A DNA stretch of 64,000 nt from Gonatopus flavifemur (lineage: Eukaryota; Arthropoda; Insecta; Hymenoptera; Dryinidae), in contig JAFFJZ010000002.1 of assembly GCA_018340375.1 (NCBI GenBank), positions 62,366,001 through 62,430,000 on the forward strand, written 5' to 3'. The position numbers were made by a program, and so were the translations under genes. Of the stretch, positions 1 through 10,985 are shown in pieces. Under the pieces are notes generated by a model. It was not told where the DNA came from. It saw only the letters and a program-made list of their open reading frames with translations, and ran no database searches. Numbering within the stretch: position 1 is the stretch's first letter; each line of letters begins with the position of its first letter.

Positions 1-1
1 A

Positions 2-271
2 CGGAAGAAGGAAGACGCGCATCAGTTGCAGATTATGGACTGGCCTGCTCAATCCCCAGACCTCAATCCCATAGAACTGTTGTGGGATCAACTCGACAGA
101 GATGTGAGGAAAATGAGACCAACGAACAACCAGGAACTATGGCAATATTTGCAAACATGTTGGAGTCAGATATCTCCTATGACATTGCAGAAATTATTAT
201 TGAGGATGCCGAGAGTCTGCAAGGCGGTGGTGAAAGCAAGAGGTGGCTATTTCGAAGAATCTGCAATTTGA
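2..271 (+). pseudogene. Tc1-type transposase, C-terminal fragment cut by the window edge
   Basis: The open frame runs in from the left edge to a TGA at 269-271, so only about the last 89 residues are visible. The motif WPAQSPDLNPIELLWDQL is the signature around the third catalytic residue (E) of Tc1-family DD34E transposases, which cut and paste DNA at TA sites. After it comes a helical tail typical of the family C-terminus, ending GGYFEESAI. The first two catalytic aspartates lie outside the window, so integrity cannot be judged. A Tc1-like terminal repeat at 1129-1156 may close the same element, but the 0.86 kb gap to it is long for Tc1. The family call is firm; active or dead status is unknown. 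Confidence 0.75.
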
Positions 272-1128
272 AATCAGAATTTGAATTGATTTGAATTGAT
301 TTTGAATTTCAATGTTGATTGTATACATATGTACATATTTTGATTTAGAAATATAATTTGAATAAGAACAATTCGATTCTCGAATTTTATGATAAGCATG
401 CTCGACTGTTATAATTTATCCTACACGGTTTATTTTGAAATTTCCGGGATTTCATATTCACAATCACTGGCATTCTGACCACAAAATTCACGTCACTATG
501 GAGTTCCCAACAAAACATAATTATAACATGGATGTACAACAAAGAAAAAAAATGTTCACCACTGTAGGCTCATCTGACGATTATTCTTTGTTGAATATTT
601 GAATTAATTGATGATCTCGAGACTGCAAGATATTCCACCAAGGATGAGAAAAGTGGCGAAAATTGAATATGCCTCAATAATTCTCAAAATTGTTATGCAT
701 GTAGAGAACATTGGAACGAAACTTTTTTCCCCTTAACAGTTTTTGACTGGAACGATACTTTCAGAGTTACAGCACTTTGTCTGAAAATCCACTTTTTTCA
801 CAAAAAAGGACATAACTCTGGAAGGAATGATCCGAGGGAGAAAAATGAGAGATCATTTTGAAGCTGAATCCATGCTCTATTGAATGTATGATCTCATTTC
901 CCCAGGAAAAAATCACCCAAAAACATGCAAAGATTTGAAAAGTCGAGAAAAAATCGAAAAAAGTTGTAAGTTCAACCGAACGCGGTTAATAACGAACTTC
1001 AGTCAGGTGAGTGAGACTAAGAATCTTGAAAGAGCACACTTCACCTTTTGAAACGGTTCCTTATTTTCGAATGTACGATGATTTCCGGCTGAGATATGAT
1101 ACTTTGAAAATTTCGTGTTTTCTCGAGA
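272..1128. other. Non-coding AT-rich stretch after the Tc1 fragment
   Basis: No coding or RNA gene seen. Short direct repeats of TGAATTGAT occur at about 280-300. The rest is AT-rich and may be the untranslated part of the Tc1 element or an insertion in it. Confidence 0.4.
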
Positions 1129-1156
1129 GGTGCTCGAATACTTTTGACCGGTAGTG
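1129..1156 (-). repeat. Tc1-like terminal inverted repeat (right end)
   Basis: Read on the minus strand it starts CACTACCGGTCAAAAGTATT and continues CGAGCACC. This is the familiar outer end of many Tc1-like elements, which carry a conserved CACTACCGGTCAAAAG-type terminus. It is followed on the plus strand by TA (1157-1158), the Tc1 target dinucleotide. The matching left end would lie outside the window. It may belong to the transposase fragment at 2-271 or to another Tc1 copy. Confidence 0.5.
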
Positions 1157-1159
1157 TAC

Positions 1160-1366
1160 GTTTCATTGCAATCGGATAATAGGGAGTGGAGATATGGGCG
1201 CTCGCAAAATCACAATTTTTCCACATTTCTCTTCACCCCTACCGTTCTTCGGTGAGAATAAGGTTGAAACTTATATGGGACCACTATCGACACTACATCT
1301 AACCGTGGTGAAAATTTCATGACAATCGGATAATAGGAACCGAAGATATGCGCGGTCGCAATTCTG
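1160..1366. repeat. Diverged duplicated segment, offset about 155 bases
   Basis: Two similar stretches, near 1160-1213 and 1315-1366, share TTTCAT, then CAATCGGATAATAGG, then GATATG followed by GCGCTCGC or GCGGTCGC. The second runs directly into the CA microsatellite. The arrangement recalls the 3' untranslated end of an RTE-type LINE ending in a simple repeat, but no reverse transcriptase is present. I call only the duplication. Confidence 0.45.
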
Positions 1367-1370
1367 TTCA

Positions 1371-1389
1371 TATATATACACACACACAC

Positions 1390-1442
<53 letters not shown>

Positions 1443-1451
1443 GACAGACAC
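1371..1451. repeat. (CA)n microsatellite with a (GACA)n tail
   Basis: A run of CA repeats, interrupted by CATA units, is followed by several GACA units. Histidine/threonine and cysteine/valine runs in translated frames here come only from the repeat. Confidence 0.97.
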
Positions 1452-1643
1452 AAAATCAAATTTGTTCCCTGAGTTCTGGGGAGTCGTTTCGTATAAGAGA
1501 TTTTCGTTTTGGAGACGAAAAGAATTTCGGCTCCCGGAAACGATCGCAAAGCTTCCCTCTAACGAGGAAGCAAAACGGAAGATCTCCACATAATAGTAGC
1601 CTTCACGGAAGTTCCCAGACAAAGCACAAAGCTCTGAAAGATA

Positions 1644-3468
1644 CAGGGTGTCCCATCTTGATCTGTCACTTAGAGTGGAAAAAATGTAAGAATCTGAGGG
1701 GGACATCCGACGGTGAACTTAGCTTTGACCTCAGATCCCACTTTCAAGGTCATTCTGAGGTCGACTCATGTTTTTTAAATGGAATCCCCTATTTTTTACT
1801 ACCGGTTTGGATTCTACGCTAAAAACCAAGGAACTTTTGTCTCAAACGTTTTTTCGAAATCCCCATAGATGGCGCTCTAATTGATGAGCAAATGCCAATT
1901 CTCAAACCCTCGGATTGTATTCTGTCTAACATAATGCTCAACTCTTGAGTGTTTCTCATCTCCCGGAAATTGCCGTCGGCATCAGCGTTACCCAATGTGC
2001 ACCACGAGGAGGTTGCGCGATCAGACTTTACACATCATTGTTGCCCTGAAAAGGGCCGATTGTCTGAACAATGAGGTGTATCTTCGAGGACGCATTAGGC
2101 ATTCAAAAGATGTTCAAAATGAGCGCCGTTTTGCCTTTGACGAAGCGCAATTCTTTTATGAAAGTTTTCTACAGTTGCTTGCAACGTAGCAGGTGTTATT
2201 GCTGTGCATGCTCTCCTTATTCGATCTTCCATGTCATCGCGTGTTGTTGGAGGTTCAGGGAATACAACATTTTTTATGTAACCCCACAAGAGAAAATCAG
2301 GCGACGTGAGACCTGGCAACCTAGGTGTCCATCGCACAGGTCCTCCACGGCCAATCCACCTTCTGGGAAACTTCTCGTCCAGAAATTTTCGAACAATTCG
2401 CATGTAATGAGGAGGTGCTCCATCCTGTTGGAACCACATCCTTGATCTCACGTCAAGACTTACGTCTTCCATAAGAGCAGGGAGTTCAAAATGCGAAAAA
2501 CGAAGATACTCCGCGCCAGTCAGGTTTCCTTAGAAAAAATACGGCCCTATGATCCTCAAATCTACAATTCCGCACGAAACGTTCACACTCCAACGGTGTT
2601 GATGATTAATTGTACGGACCCAGTAAGGATTCTGAGCACTCCAATAATGGCAATTGTGCCTATTGAGAATTCCAACATTGTGAAATATTGCCTCATCACA
2701 GAACATAACGTCATGAGAGAGAGTAGGATCTTCTTCAATTCTCTGTTGGGCCCACGTGCAGGAGTTCAATCTTGTCATGAAATCCTCAGCTGTTAGAGAT
2801 TGCACCAAAGTGCAATCTTGTAAACAGATTTGCAAACAAAGTGCAAAACATTGTAAATGACTTTGATTCAATGTAACTCTTCTAATGCAGTAGAACTATT
2901 TCATCAACCTCATTTTCCACTGTTTGAACTTCAAGAATTCAGGAAAAATGTTTCAAACAAAACTTCCTCATTTTTTCGCGTAGAATCATGATATGCGATA
3001 AGAAGTAGGAGTTTCCATTTGAAAAATTGAAGTTCACCTTAGTTTTACTGACCACAGGGCCATCCACTATGGAACTGATATCGCCATTGTGTCGTCCGCT
3101 CTCTTAACAACAACATTCGAATAAGATATTTCGGCTCTTGGATGCATTCCACAAGATATCCGCATATTGTTTCATAGACTTTATTTTTCATCGATTGTGG
3201 CGCCATCTTCAAAAATTTAGGAAAACGTTTCAAGCAAAAGTTACTCAATTTTCTGCGTAGAATCAAGATATGCAATAAAAAGTGGGGGTTCCCGTTTGAA
3301 CAAATGATGTTGACCCCATTTTAATCGATCATCACGTAATCTATGATGGAACTGATATCGTAGTTTTGTGGCCCCCTCTTTGTAAAACAACTTTTCTATG
3401 AAACATTTTCCAAAAAAAAGTGATCCCACCAAGATATTTACTTGTCTCAAGATAAATGCCTCACCCTG
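1644..3468 (-). mobile_element. Degenerate Tc1/mariner-superfamily element with CAGGGTG ends
   Basis: The left end starts CAGGGTGTCCC just after a TA (1642-1643). The right end finishes ...CACCCTG just before a TA (3469-3470), so the flanks fit a TA target duplication and the 7-base outer repeat is perfect. A broken transposase lies on the minus strand inside. Between it and the right end, two diverged copies of a 240-280-base segment (about 2950-3230 and 3231-3460) share TGATATCG, GTAGAATCA and other blocks. The end pairing rests on only 7 bases, so the outer limits are likely rather than proven. Confidence 0.55.
2095..2871 (-). pseudogene. DDE transposase (DUF4817-associated insect type), one nonsense codon
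   Basis: Two open segments in the same minus-strand frame, 2871-2533 and 2529-2095, are separated by a single TAA at 2530-2532. The upstream part has FCDEAIFHNVGILNRHN, holding the first catalytic D. The downstream part has MWFQQDGAPPH (second D) and RWIGRGGPVRW followed by SPDFLLWGY (third acidic residue). This is the very common insect transposase with QQDGAPPH and RWIGRGGP motifs, usually annotated with an N-terminal DUF4817 domain. That N-terminal part is not recognisable here. The protein would act in the nucleus on its own element ends. The gene is dead by a nonsense change and by loss of the N-terminus. Confidence 0.7.
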
Positions 3469-3775
3469 TATACATATCATATATCAAATAATTAAATTTA
3501 CCGCATTTCATTCACATTTTTCAGCATTCTCAAGAATTCCAAAGACCCACGTATCATATAAATGGATTCAGGCATAGATATACTGATTGAATCGGTAGGG
3601 GGTCTTTTGACTGAAAAAATTTTTTGCCAAGAGGACATAATTTGACATCCGCTAATCGCTTTTAGAGAACACTGAAGAAATGACTAGCGATTGACAAACT
3701 ATGTCCATTTGACAAAAGCTTTTTCGCCGAACATGTCCCCTACCATTGAATCCGCTGACACTCTCTGAATTCCTC

Positions 3776-4096
3776 TCTTCCAATTTCAAATTCCACATCC
3801 TCCAAAATTCCCAGATTTTGGGGCTCATATGAACCTATTCGGAAGCGCAGAAACGGCTGGATTCACGTCTCCCATGTTGAGTTCTTCAATTTTGACGAGA
3901 GATTTGGATTCAGCGTCTTCGAGAAAACCGTAGAAGCGGTGTTTTGCATAAACTCGTCCAATGATGCAAAAATGACTATATACAAATCCGTCATCTTGAA
4001 TTCCTTGATTTCAACCTCAAAATCGAATTCAGCATCTTCAAAATCCTCTAGAACCCGTGTTCCATCTGAATTTGTCCATGAATGCCGAAATGATTA
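3776..4096. repeat. Diverged tandem-like repeat of about 110-120 bases
   Basis: Blocks such as GATTCAGCGTCTTCGAGAAAA and AATTCAGCATCTTCAAAATC recur at roughly regular spacing. Similar blocks (AAATTCGTGATTC, AAATTCGTAATCAGCG, GAAAACC) return at about 5880-6165 beyond the insertion at 4099-5398. This looks like an old satellite-like array cut by transposons. Period and copy number need self-alignment. Confidence 0.4.
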
Positions 4097-4436
4097 TACC
4101 CAACAAACATGTCTTGAAGACATCTACAAGATATCTTGAGGTAGACATCTTGTAAATACATCGAGAAGATGTCTTTCAGATATCTGAATGGCATCACAAA
4201 AGAGATTTCTCCAAGATATGTCAAAATGATATCTTTCAGATATCTTCAAGAATTCCCTCTTTCTGGAGCGTGTGATACCCGCTCGCTGGAGGGTCATCAA
4301 ATCATGCGTTCGTCATACGTTTCATAAACTTCTGATCCCGTTTCGCATATGATTTATGTAACGTAATAGTAGGTTATATGGAGCGTATGCGAGTCATACC
4401 TATTCTGACTTCAAATAACATCTTTCAGCAATAGAA

Positions 4437-4920
4437 GTCAACGACGACCCATGGCTCAGTGGATAAGACCCTACCATAGTGAAAGTCACCGGTTCGATTC
4501 TCACCACAGGGTTGAAATTTTTTTGTCTAGATTTCTTGAATTTTTCCCGCTTTCTTTGTTTCAATTCACGTTTCACATACTCTTTGTATCCTTTCCACTC
4601 GAGGTTCGTAGACTTTCCATTAACGCACGGAAAAAAAAGTATGGCTATTATAACGATCTGAAGTATGGTTAAGAAGAGATAGCTGTAATGACAATACTGT
4701 ATCGCTATGGTGACGATACAGATGGTTATACTGGCGATCTATATCGTTCCTCGGATGATTTGTATGATCATAGCAACGATACTAATACCACTAAACTTTG
4801 GATAGTCATCACAACTATCCAGTATCGTTATGACAGCGATATTTTTTTCTCCGTGCGTTTCTGTTATCCTTAAGCATACGCTTCGTTTACTCTTTCTTCT
4901 CGCTCCCATTTTCACCAGGG
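4437..4920 (+). repeat. tRNA-derived SINE-like repeat, interrupted by a MITE
   Basis: It starts with a polymerase III A-box-like stretch TGGCTCAGTGGATAAG and, 33 bases on, a B-box GGTTCGATTC, spaced as in tRNA genes. The cloverleaf is poor, so this is not a functional tRNA. The tail ends in CCATTTTCACCAGGG. A second copy at 61465-61735 has the same head, the same tail and matching middle blocks (CATTAACG, CTGTTAT, CGCTTC), which supports a dispersed family. Its body is split by the MITE at 4626-4855. No partner LINE is visible. Confidence 0.6.
4626..4855. mobile_element. MITE, CACGGA...TCCGTG ends, 2-base CG duplication
   Basis: This is an inverted-repeat element of 230 bases with ends CACGGAAAAAAAAGTAT and ATATTTTTTTCTCCGTG. 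It sits inside the SINE and is flanked by CG at 4624-4625 and 4856-4857. The uninterrupted SINE copy reads CATTAACGTCTCTGTTAT at 61665-61682, where this copy has CATTAACG, element, CGTTTCTGTTAT. That gives a clean empty site and shows a 2-base duplication. It contains several copies of CGATAC/GTATCG and no gene. Confidence 0.85.
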
Positions 4921-5400
4921 AAATGTCAGGAACATGGCTCCAAGTTATTTTTGAAAGACATCTTTTGGATGTCGAAATAACATAGTTTAAAAGACATTTT
5001 GGGAGAGTTCCTGAATATCTGTCGCACATCTGAAGAATCGTCTGAGTAAGAAGGGCAACGCCGTGTTCCTTTTTCATAACTCATAAGTGATTCTTTTGTG
5101 CTGTCTCGGATATCCTCATGATTTCAAGAAGATATCTAAAACGTATCTTGAAACAATCGAAAACATATCTTGGACCCATCTGAAAGATGTCTTCCATATA
5201 TATAAAACATATCTTTGTCAGCGTGTGTAAAAAATATCTTGCACAAGACATTTTTGAGATATCTAAAACTTGTTGAAATTTGTTGGATAAGACATCATTT
5301 AAATATCGAAAAGATATCTTCACGAAAGTCTTCCAAGACATCTCTCATGATTTTAAGACATCTTTTAAATACTGATAGATATCTTTTTGTTTGTTGGGTA

Positions 5401-6165
5401 TTCACGTCCGCTATATTGAATCAGTTTTTTTACTCCAGTACACGATCTTTCAAACAATATCCCGCGATATTTCCGAAACGCGTTATCCGATCCGTCCGAA
5501 AATCAATAGGTCTCGAGTCTTCAATGAGACGAACGGAATGCAAAGCATTTGTTGGAATTGGTGCATCCCTCGAGGAGTTATCGTGAACCAAAAAAAAAGG
5601 ACACGCACGCACATACAAACACACAAATATTTCTGAGGATCGCGTTTTTCCGACGTTCTAAAGCGTTTGGCGAAGCCGAACTTCCGTGTGCCTATATATA
5701 AGGAACATTGATATGAAAATAATTATCGTATTCAGCTGAGGAAGGCTCTCTGTTTCAACCCTACCTTCAGGAACGTTTTGAGAGGGGAGGCTCAAGGGTG
5801 TATAGCCCAAGATGGCAGGAATATAAAAACGCTTCTGCCTACTTTCCCAAATTTTTGACGATTTTCAATTTTCCTTCGCCAAAAATCTCAGTTCAGATTC
5901 GTGACCAGTACGTTCAAACAATCCTATGTTGCAATTATTTGAGAAATTCGCTGATATTTTCATTTTTCGACCGCTACCCTGAATTCACCGTTTCGAATTT
6001 CCAAGATTCGAGATCAAATTCGTGATTCACGATACCGAAAACCTCACCAAAATCATTCTCAATGAAGTCCAGTAATATTTCAAAGTATTGACTGTCATTC
6101 TGCATCAGTCATTCTGAATTTCCAAAAGCTGAGATCAAATTCGTAATCAGCGTCCCTGAAAACCC
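5401..6165. other. Non-coding stretch with remnants of the diverged tandem repeat
   Basis: No gene is supported. The part after about 5880 carries blocks like those at 3776-4096. A TATATATAAG string at about 5693 is promoter-like, but no transcription unit follows it. Confidence 0.35.
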
Positions 6166-6447
6166 AGTAGAGTATCATCAAACCGAAAGTTCATAATCCC
6201 GACTGTGGCATAATCCCGAAGTATCATAATCCCAAAAGGGCATAGCGTCGAAAAAAAAATTCGGAAAAGTATTTGGTCACTTTAATCATGAAAAGTTGAT
6301 TGTTCCCACATAATATGCATCAACAGAACATTTTTTATGATGAAAGTGGTCAAATATTTGATTTATACTAAATTCTGTAATGTTTTTTTCGGAACTATGA
6401 CCTTTCAGGATTATTACACTTCGAAACTATCGGGACCTATACTCTAC
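6166..6447. mobile_element. Foldback MITE with a 10-base target duplication (MULE-like?)
   Basis: Ends GTAGAGTAT and ATACTCTAC are inverted. Inner arms also pair: TTCGGAAAAGTATTTGGTCA opposes a diverged copy ending in TTTTTTTCGGAAC. Both sides carry CTGAAAACCC (6156-6165 and 6448-6457), a perfect 10-base duplication. Target duplications of 9-11 bases are characteristic of the Mutator superfamily. That assignment is inferred, since no transposase is present. Confidence 0.6.
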
Positions 6448-8249
6448 CTGAAAACCCGTGTATACCAATTTCCATGGAAACACGTTCATTTTAAAAATGT
6501 GATCCGCAAAGGGTTATAACCCAGTAAACATTTTTTCCCTAAGCATTCGAAACATTCAATATGTTCTCTAAATGATATCAAAAAGTTCTCTGATGCGTCG
6601 ATTTCGGAAATCTTAGATGACTTTATTATGACCTCTGGAAGTTGTCAGAAAGTGATCTGAGGAAACGTAATTTAGAGAACATAATGAATGTTTGATAGTT
6701 GAAGGAAAAAATATTCGCTAGGAATATTCCGTGCCGTTTTTACCAGTTAATTTTCAAAAAGATTGTCTAAAATCAACTTAAAAATGATATAATTTCAATA
6801 ATTTCGAAACGAAATCAATTCCTTCTTTGCACATTGAAGAAAGATTAAACAAGTAAATGAATATTCAAAAAAATATATATTCCACTCACTGAATCCAAAT
6901 GTTGCTCTTTCTTTTAGTAGTATTTCTACTTGACAATCGTGATGCTTTATGTTATGAAAAATTAAAGTGGTATTGAAATACAGTCGATGCTTTATTAGTT
7001 TCAAGGGGGCAGCTGGGCAGAGAGACTATCACGAAAGTAGAATGGATCTGTACAGAGAAAAGATTAAATAACGGTTCCAAGACTTTGGTTGGAGAGTTCT
7101 CTCGTAACTGCCCTCTTTTCTCTTCAATCTTATTTGGTTTACCAGAACATAAAGATGAGTGTTTATTGAGTTGATTCGAGTTCAGAGAAGTCAATTCTCT
7201 TGTTCGGTATTGTTAATTTATTATTCATGTTCATACAATTCTAAAATTGCTATTGAAATGTTTCCGACGTCTTTCGCCTTTCTCAAATGCTTGTTGAGCC
7301 TGAAAAATGACTAAATGGAATTCATAACACATCTTGAAATTGAATTCAAGGTTCTAAAGACAACGAATGTTTATGGAGGATTGTATTTTCTAGATTTCCC
7401 CCTAATTCATCCAAACCCTGATCGATTTTGAATAAATTTCGATGATAAATTATGACAAATCAATAGTTTCAACCTGAAAATGCATAATAATGACAGTCGT
7501 CCCAATTTTGCTATAGCAAAGTTGAAAGAGATGGTTTCTGTTACCATCTCTATCCGTATTCTGCCTAAGAAAGCGAGGAAAGTTTGAATACATCCATAGT
7601 TATTGAACGAACGTCGTTATAATAATAACAACAGTTTTGAGAACATGAAAGTCGATTAACCTCCTCCAACGAAGATTCTTTGAGAGATAATGAGGTTTCC
7701 AAAAAAATTATTTTGAAGAATGAAATTTATGCGGCATTAATTAACGTAGATGAATCCAGTGCCGTCTTTGAGGGGGGGGGGTGCTAAAGGGGTCTGTAGC
7801 CCCGAGCCCCGTCAGCAGGGGGCCCCTTCGTTCCAGATCATTATCAAAAATGATTTTTCTGGAAACTAACGAAAGCTCACGTCCCACTCGACAAAATGAT
7901 CCAGTACTGTTTCGCAACATTGTGTTCAGTGGGGTGTAAGCATCCATTTCCAATCTAATAACAATTCACTAATCATATCCCTTGAAATATGTATGTAACA
8001 GAAAGTCTACTAGTCGGAAATCCCAACGGAATCAATCAATTAAACTGCATGACAATACTTCCATTTCCTTATATATTATGAATATTCCATTTCCTTATAA
8101 ATTAATGAGAAATTTGTTGCCGGCATCTTGATTAGTGATAATTGTAGAGTATTTCAAAATTTTGTCCAAGAAACTATTTTTTATTTCTTTCACTTCATTA
8201 AAACTGGGTTGAGAAAAATTCTGTTACATTCCAAAATTATCACTCATTA
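6448..8249. other. Non-coding stretch, one GC-rich hAT-like terminus
   Basis: No gene supported. At about 7756 the sequence CAGTGCCGTCTTTGAGG, followed by a poly-G run and GC-rich bases to about 7835, looks like the outer end of a hAT element. No partner end with a matching 8-base duplication was found. Confidence 0.3.
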
Positions 8250-8778
8250 CCTAGACAGACAAATTTTTCAAATATCGGAAAGATTTCGTTTAGATTTCTA
8301 AAGGACATCGGATGCAACAGTTTTCATGCTCTGAGAGATATCTTGAGTGAGAATCTAAAATGTTTCTCAATAATATATTATTTTCCTAATTCGTGATGTT
8401 TTCGCTGAGAGAAATAATTACTAACATCAAGAAAATATATTCTTGAATATTTTCAAGAATACGCATTCTTTGTTACAGTTGATATTTTGTAAGTTCAAGA
8501 GAAATTTTCTTAAATTGAGAAAATATGTCGTGAATTTGAGAAGTGAATTGTTAGTTCCAGAAAAATTTTCTTGTTTCAAGACTAGATATGGATGAGAAAT
8601 CCTTGGAGAAATGGGTTTCTCGAACCAAGAAAATATGTTTTCGGCAATAGCCAATATTTCTCTCTGTGTAAGGTACCTTATTTGAGATATCTTCTAGACG
8701 TACAAGACTGTCGCATCCGATTTCTTTTAGAAGTCTGAAAGAAATCTCTTGAATGTCTCAAGAATTTTGCTGTCTGGG
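8250..8778. mobile_element. Element with CCTAGACAGACA / GCTGTCTGGG ends
   Basis: The left end CCTAGACAGACAAATTT and the reversed right end CCCAGACAGCAAAATTC match at most positions. Flanking dinucleotides are TA and TG, one mismatch. The outer parts hold repeated AAGAAATCTC / GAGATTTC-like motifs. A smaller MITE (8404-8667) sits inside. The ends resemble those of the element at 57425-58613. Confidence 0.5.
8404..8667. mobile_element. MITE with CGCTGAGAGAAAT / ATTTCTCTCTGTG ends
   Basis: Imperfect inverted ends enclose many CAAGAAAATAT / ATATTTTCTTG blocks. The same block is iterated in the neighbour at 8918-9160, so the two are close relatives. It is nested in the element at 8250-8778. No coding frame. 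Confidence 0.55.
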
Positions 8779-8917
8779 TGAGATTCTGCGAACAGATTTC
8801 CCATTCAATTTTCCGTGTATTCAAAGAAATCTCACTTGATTTGCATCTATGTTGCCTGTATATTCTTCCTACATTAGATAAAATGCATGTCAAAGTACAT
8901 GTATACTTAGAGCCATA

Positions 8918-9160
8918 CACTGAGAGAAAAAAATCTTAAACCAAGAAAATATTAGATTGACCGACTCCAATCCGATATTTTCTTGATTCAAGAAAACTTT
9001 CTTCGAAAGAAGAAATTATTCACTCAGTTTGGAACTATACAGTGTGGTGTGGAGAAAATTTCCTTACTCCAAGTACACATTTTCTTGAGATAAGAAAAAA
9101 ATTTATACTCTTAGAACAAGAAAATATGTTCTTATGATTAAGCTGATTTTTTTCTCAGTG
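8918..9160. mobile_element. MITE with CACTGAGAGAAAAAAAT ends and TA duplication
   Basis: The left end CACTGAGAGAAAAAAATC and the right end GATTTTTTTCTCAGTG are inverted, with TA on both sides (8916-8917 and 9161-9162). The inside is rich in AAGAAAATAT and its complement, forming several hairpins. 243 bases, no gene. Confidence 0.8.
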
Positions 9161-9706
9161 TAGCTTGGAATTTTTATGAAGCTGAAACTAGCGGCAGATT
9201 GATGTGAGTTTTGATTGCACTGGATTCGAATATTTTTCATATCAAAAATTGATTGGGTGGCTTCCAATAACGCGATTTAACCACTTACATATCCCAAAAA
9301 TAGTTCTATCAAAAGTTAGACTAATCCACCGCTAGCTCGTCGCCGCTAATTTCAGCTTCATGGAATTTCTGCATCCGGGGTGAGCACTGGGTTTTGCGCC
9401 CTATAATACATCAAAGTATCCATACAGCAATTGATTCATCAAGGAGTTCTCCAAAAACTATCTGAAAAGACCTCAAAGACTTGAGCCTTTAGCGTAAGCG
9501 CCAATGGATCCACCCTAGCTACGGTGCTGACTGTATACTGTTGTTACGATATCAATTGTGCATTCCTCTTTTGTTTATTACACCTTGTTTAAAATTTGTT
9601 TGGCTACTCCAGCTCACGTTAGCTCGAGCGCAAGCCGCAATCCCAATTAAACCTATACATGGGTTAAATTTTCAATTGTCTACATCGCGAAAAAACAACT
9701 GAAGGC
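9161..9706. other. Non-coding gap
   Basis: No gene or clear repeat recognised. It includes palindromic bits around CGGCAGATTG / CGCTAGCTCG at about 9190-9345. Confidence 0.3.
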
Positions 9707-9967
9707 ATGCAGAAGCGTCTGAGAGTTTTAAATTGGATTGTTTATAGTCAAATAATAGATATTTTCCCAAATATTTACATAGCATATAGAATATTCATCA
9801 CTATACCTATAGCGAATTGTGAATCTGAGAGGTATTTTTCTGTTTTGAAAAGAATAAAAAATATGTTCAGGTCTACAATGTTAAATGAAAGATTATCCAA
9901 TTTATCAAGACTATGTATAGAAAAAGAAGTATTCAGATCGTTGGATTTTAATGATTCATATAATTAA
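9707..9967 (+). pseudogene. hAT transposase C-terminal dimerisation domain, remnant
   Basis: An open frame of 86 residues contains IPIANCESERYFSVLKRIKN followed by MLNERLSNLSRLCIEKE. This is the conserved C-terminal dimerisation (hATC) region of hAT transposases, in which the SER-F-S-LKRIK and ERL-L motifs pack the dimer and the RNase H core. The catalytic D and E and the BED zinc finger are missing upstream, so it is a fragment. A hAT-like terminus lies about 270 bases downstream at 10218-10236. Confidence 0.8.
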
Positions 9968-10217
9968 TGATTTTGCAGCTACGGAACGTAGAAGAAGAAT
10001 GTTTGAGTAAAATTAGTTGAAAAAATCTAATTTTTTATCAATAAAAGTGTGCGATTGTATGTATAATTTTTGCAATATTTTTATGTACAATTTATCATAT
10101 TAGTTGGAGAAATATTGATTCACTTTTAAATTTTTATCCTAAAACGCAGGGTCGCATGAAAAAAAAGTTTTCAGATGATTTGGGTTTTTGAGTTCTTTAA
10201 CGGGGCCTCCGGTAAAA

Positions 10218-10236
10218 TTTAGCCCAGGCCCTGTTT
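10218..10236 (+). repeat. hAT-type right terminus
   Basis: Read on the minus strand this starts CAGGGCCTGGGC, and the adjoining inner bases are GC-rich, as is common at hAT ends (CAG-G-starting). It lies downstream of the hAT C-terminal domain in the expected orientation. No left end with the same 8-base flank was found. Confidence 0.45.
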
Positions 10237-10716
10237 TGCCAAAAGACAGCGCTGAATGATGCAAAAAAACTAGAACAACACGGAAAAAATGGAATAATTG
10301 CAGCAAGTACTCATGTAGTCGATATTTGACCATCTACGAAAAGCAGAAGTGAAATGCCCGGTGCACCGAGAAAACAAAATTGTAAAATGCACATCTTGTG
10401 AAGTCAATAGAGTTGTTCGGGGTATACGGAGAGAATTAAATAGTAATGATTCCGATGTGAAATTTTCAAAGGGGAATATATCGTAACGATTACGATATGC
10501 GATTTTCCGTGATAGCGACTCAACTCGCTTTGCTCGGGCAACAAGCATCACCCTCGGTGAAGATCACTCACTTCTCTCCCTCGTAACATAATGTACTTAT
10601 TCCGTAATTTACACAGAGTCATCTATTCCTCCACCATAATTTAAAAATCCGACTGCAGTTGCAACATTATAGAGTTCCTGCTGCTCTTGTCTAAATTGTA
10701 TTCTTGATACTGTATA
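10237..10716. other. Non-coding gap
   Basis: No gene supported. An open frame of 93 codons on the minus strand at 10270-10551 shows no recognisable domain and is probably chance. Confidence 0.3.
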
Positions 10717-10985
10717 TACTCTCTAAATCTGAAAAATCGTACGTTTCACTCCACTAAGTGTCAGAAGTAAGCCTGTCCGCTTCGAGTGGAATTTTTCACT
10801 CGTTTCGAGTGACCTCTCACTCTTTTAGAGTGAAAAATTCACTCTTGCGTCGAAGTGGTTGTGAATTTCTAACCTCAAACCTTAGAATATCACTCTGAAA
10901 GAGTGGAAATTTCACTCGACAATTTGACAGGCTCACTTCTGGCTGGCTAAAGAGTGAAATCTCACTCCAAAGATTTCAGAGAGTA
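10717..10985. mobile_element. MITE-like repeat full of GAGTGAAA motifs
   Basis: Ends TACTCTCTAAATCT and AGATTTCAGAGAGTA are inverted. The interior holds many copies of GAGTGAAA / TTTCACTC on both strands, spaced about 10-40 bases. Flanks on both sides read GTATATA-like, so the exact insertion boundary is unclear. No gene. Confidence 0.6.

Larger units (their letters stand above)
4099..5398. mobile_element. Non-autonomous DNA element with CCCAACAAACA ends and AGATATCT array
   Basis: The left end CCCAACAAACA and the right end TGTTTGTTGGG are inverted copies, each flanked by TA (4097-4098 and 5399-5400). No transposase frame lies inside. The outer parts hold seven exact copies of AGATATCT, plus many near copies such as GACATCT and GATGTC. 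Part of its 1.3 kb is a SINE (4437-4920) that itself holds a MITE (4626-4855). Iterated subterminal motifs are usual for CACTA and hAT elements, where transposase binds them; that role here is inferred. Confidence 0.75.

Noticed and set aside
1210..1706. Overlapping open frames with long Cys-Val or His-Thr runs
   Set aside because: They are translations of the CA/GACA microsatellite on both strands.
5688..5702. TATATATAAG as a core promoter
   Set aside because: Common by chance in AT-rich DNA and no gene follows.
9376..10236. A complete hAT element spanning the C-terminal fragment
   Set aside because: No left end with CAG and no 8-base repeat matching the bases after 10236 could be found.
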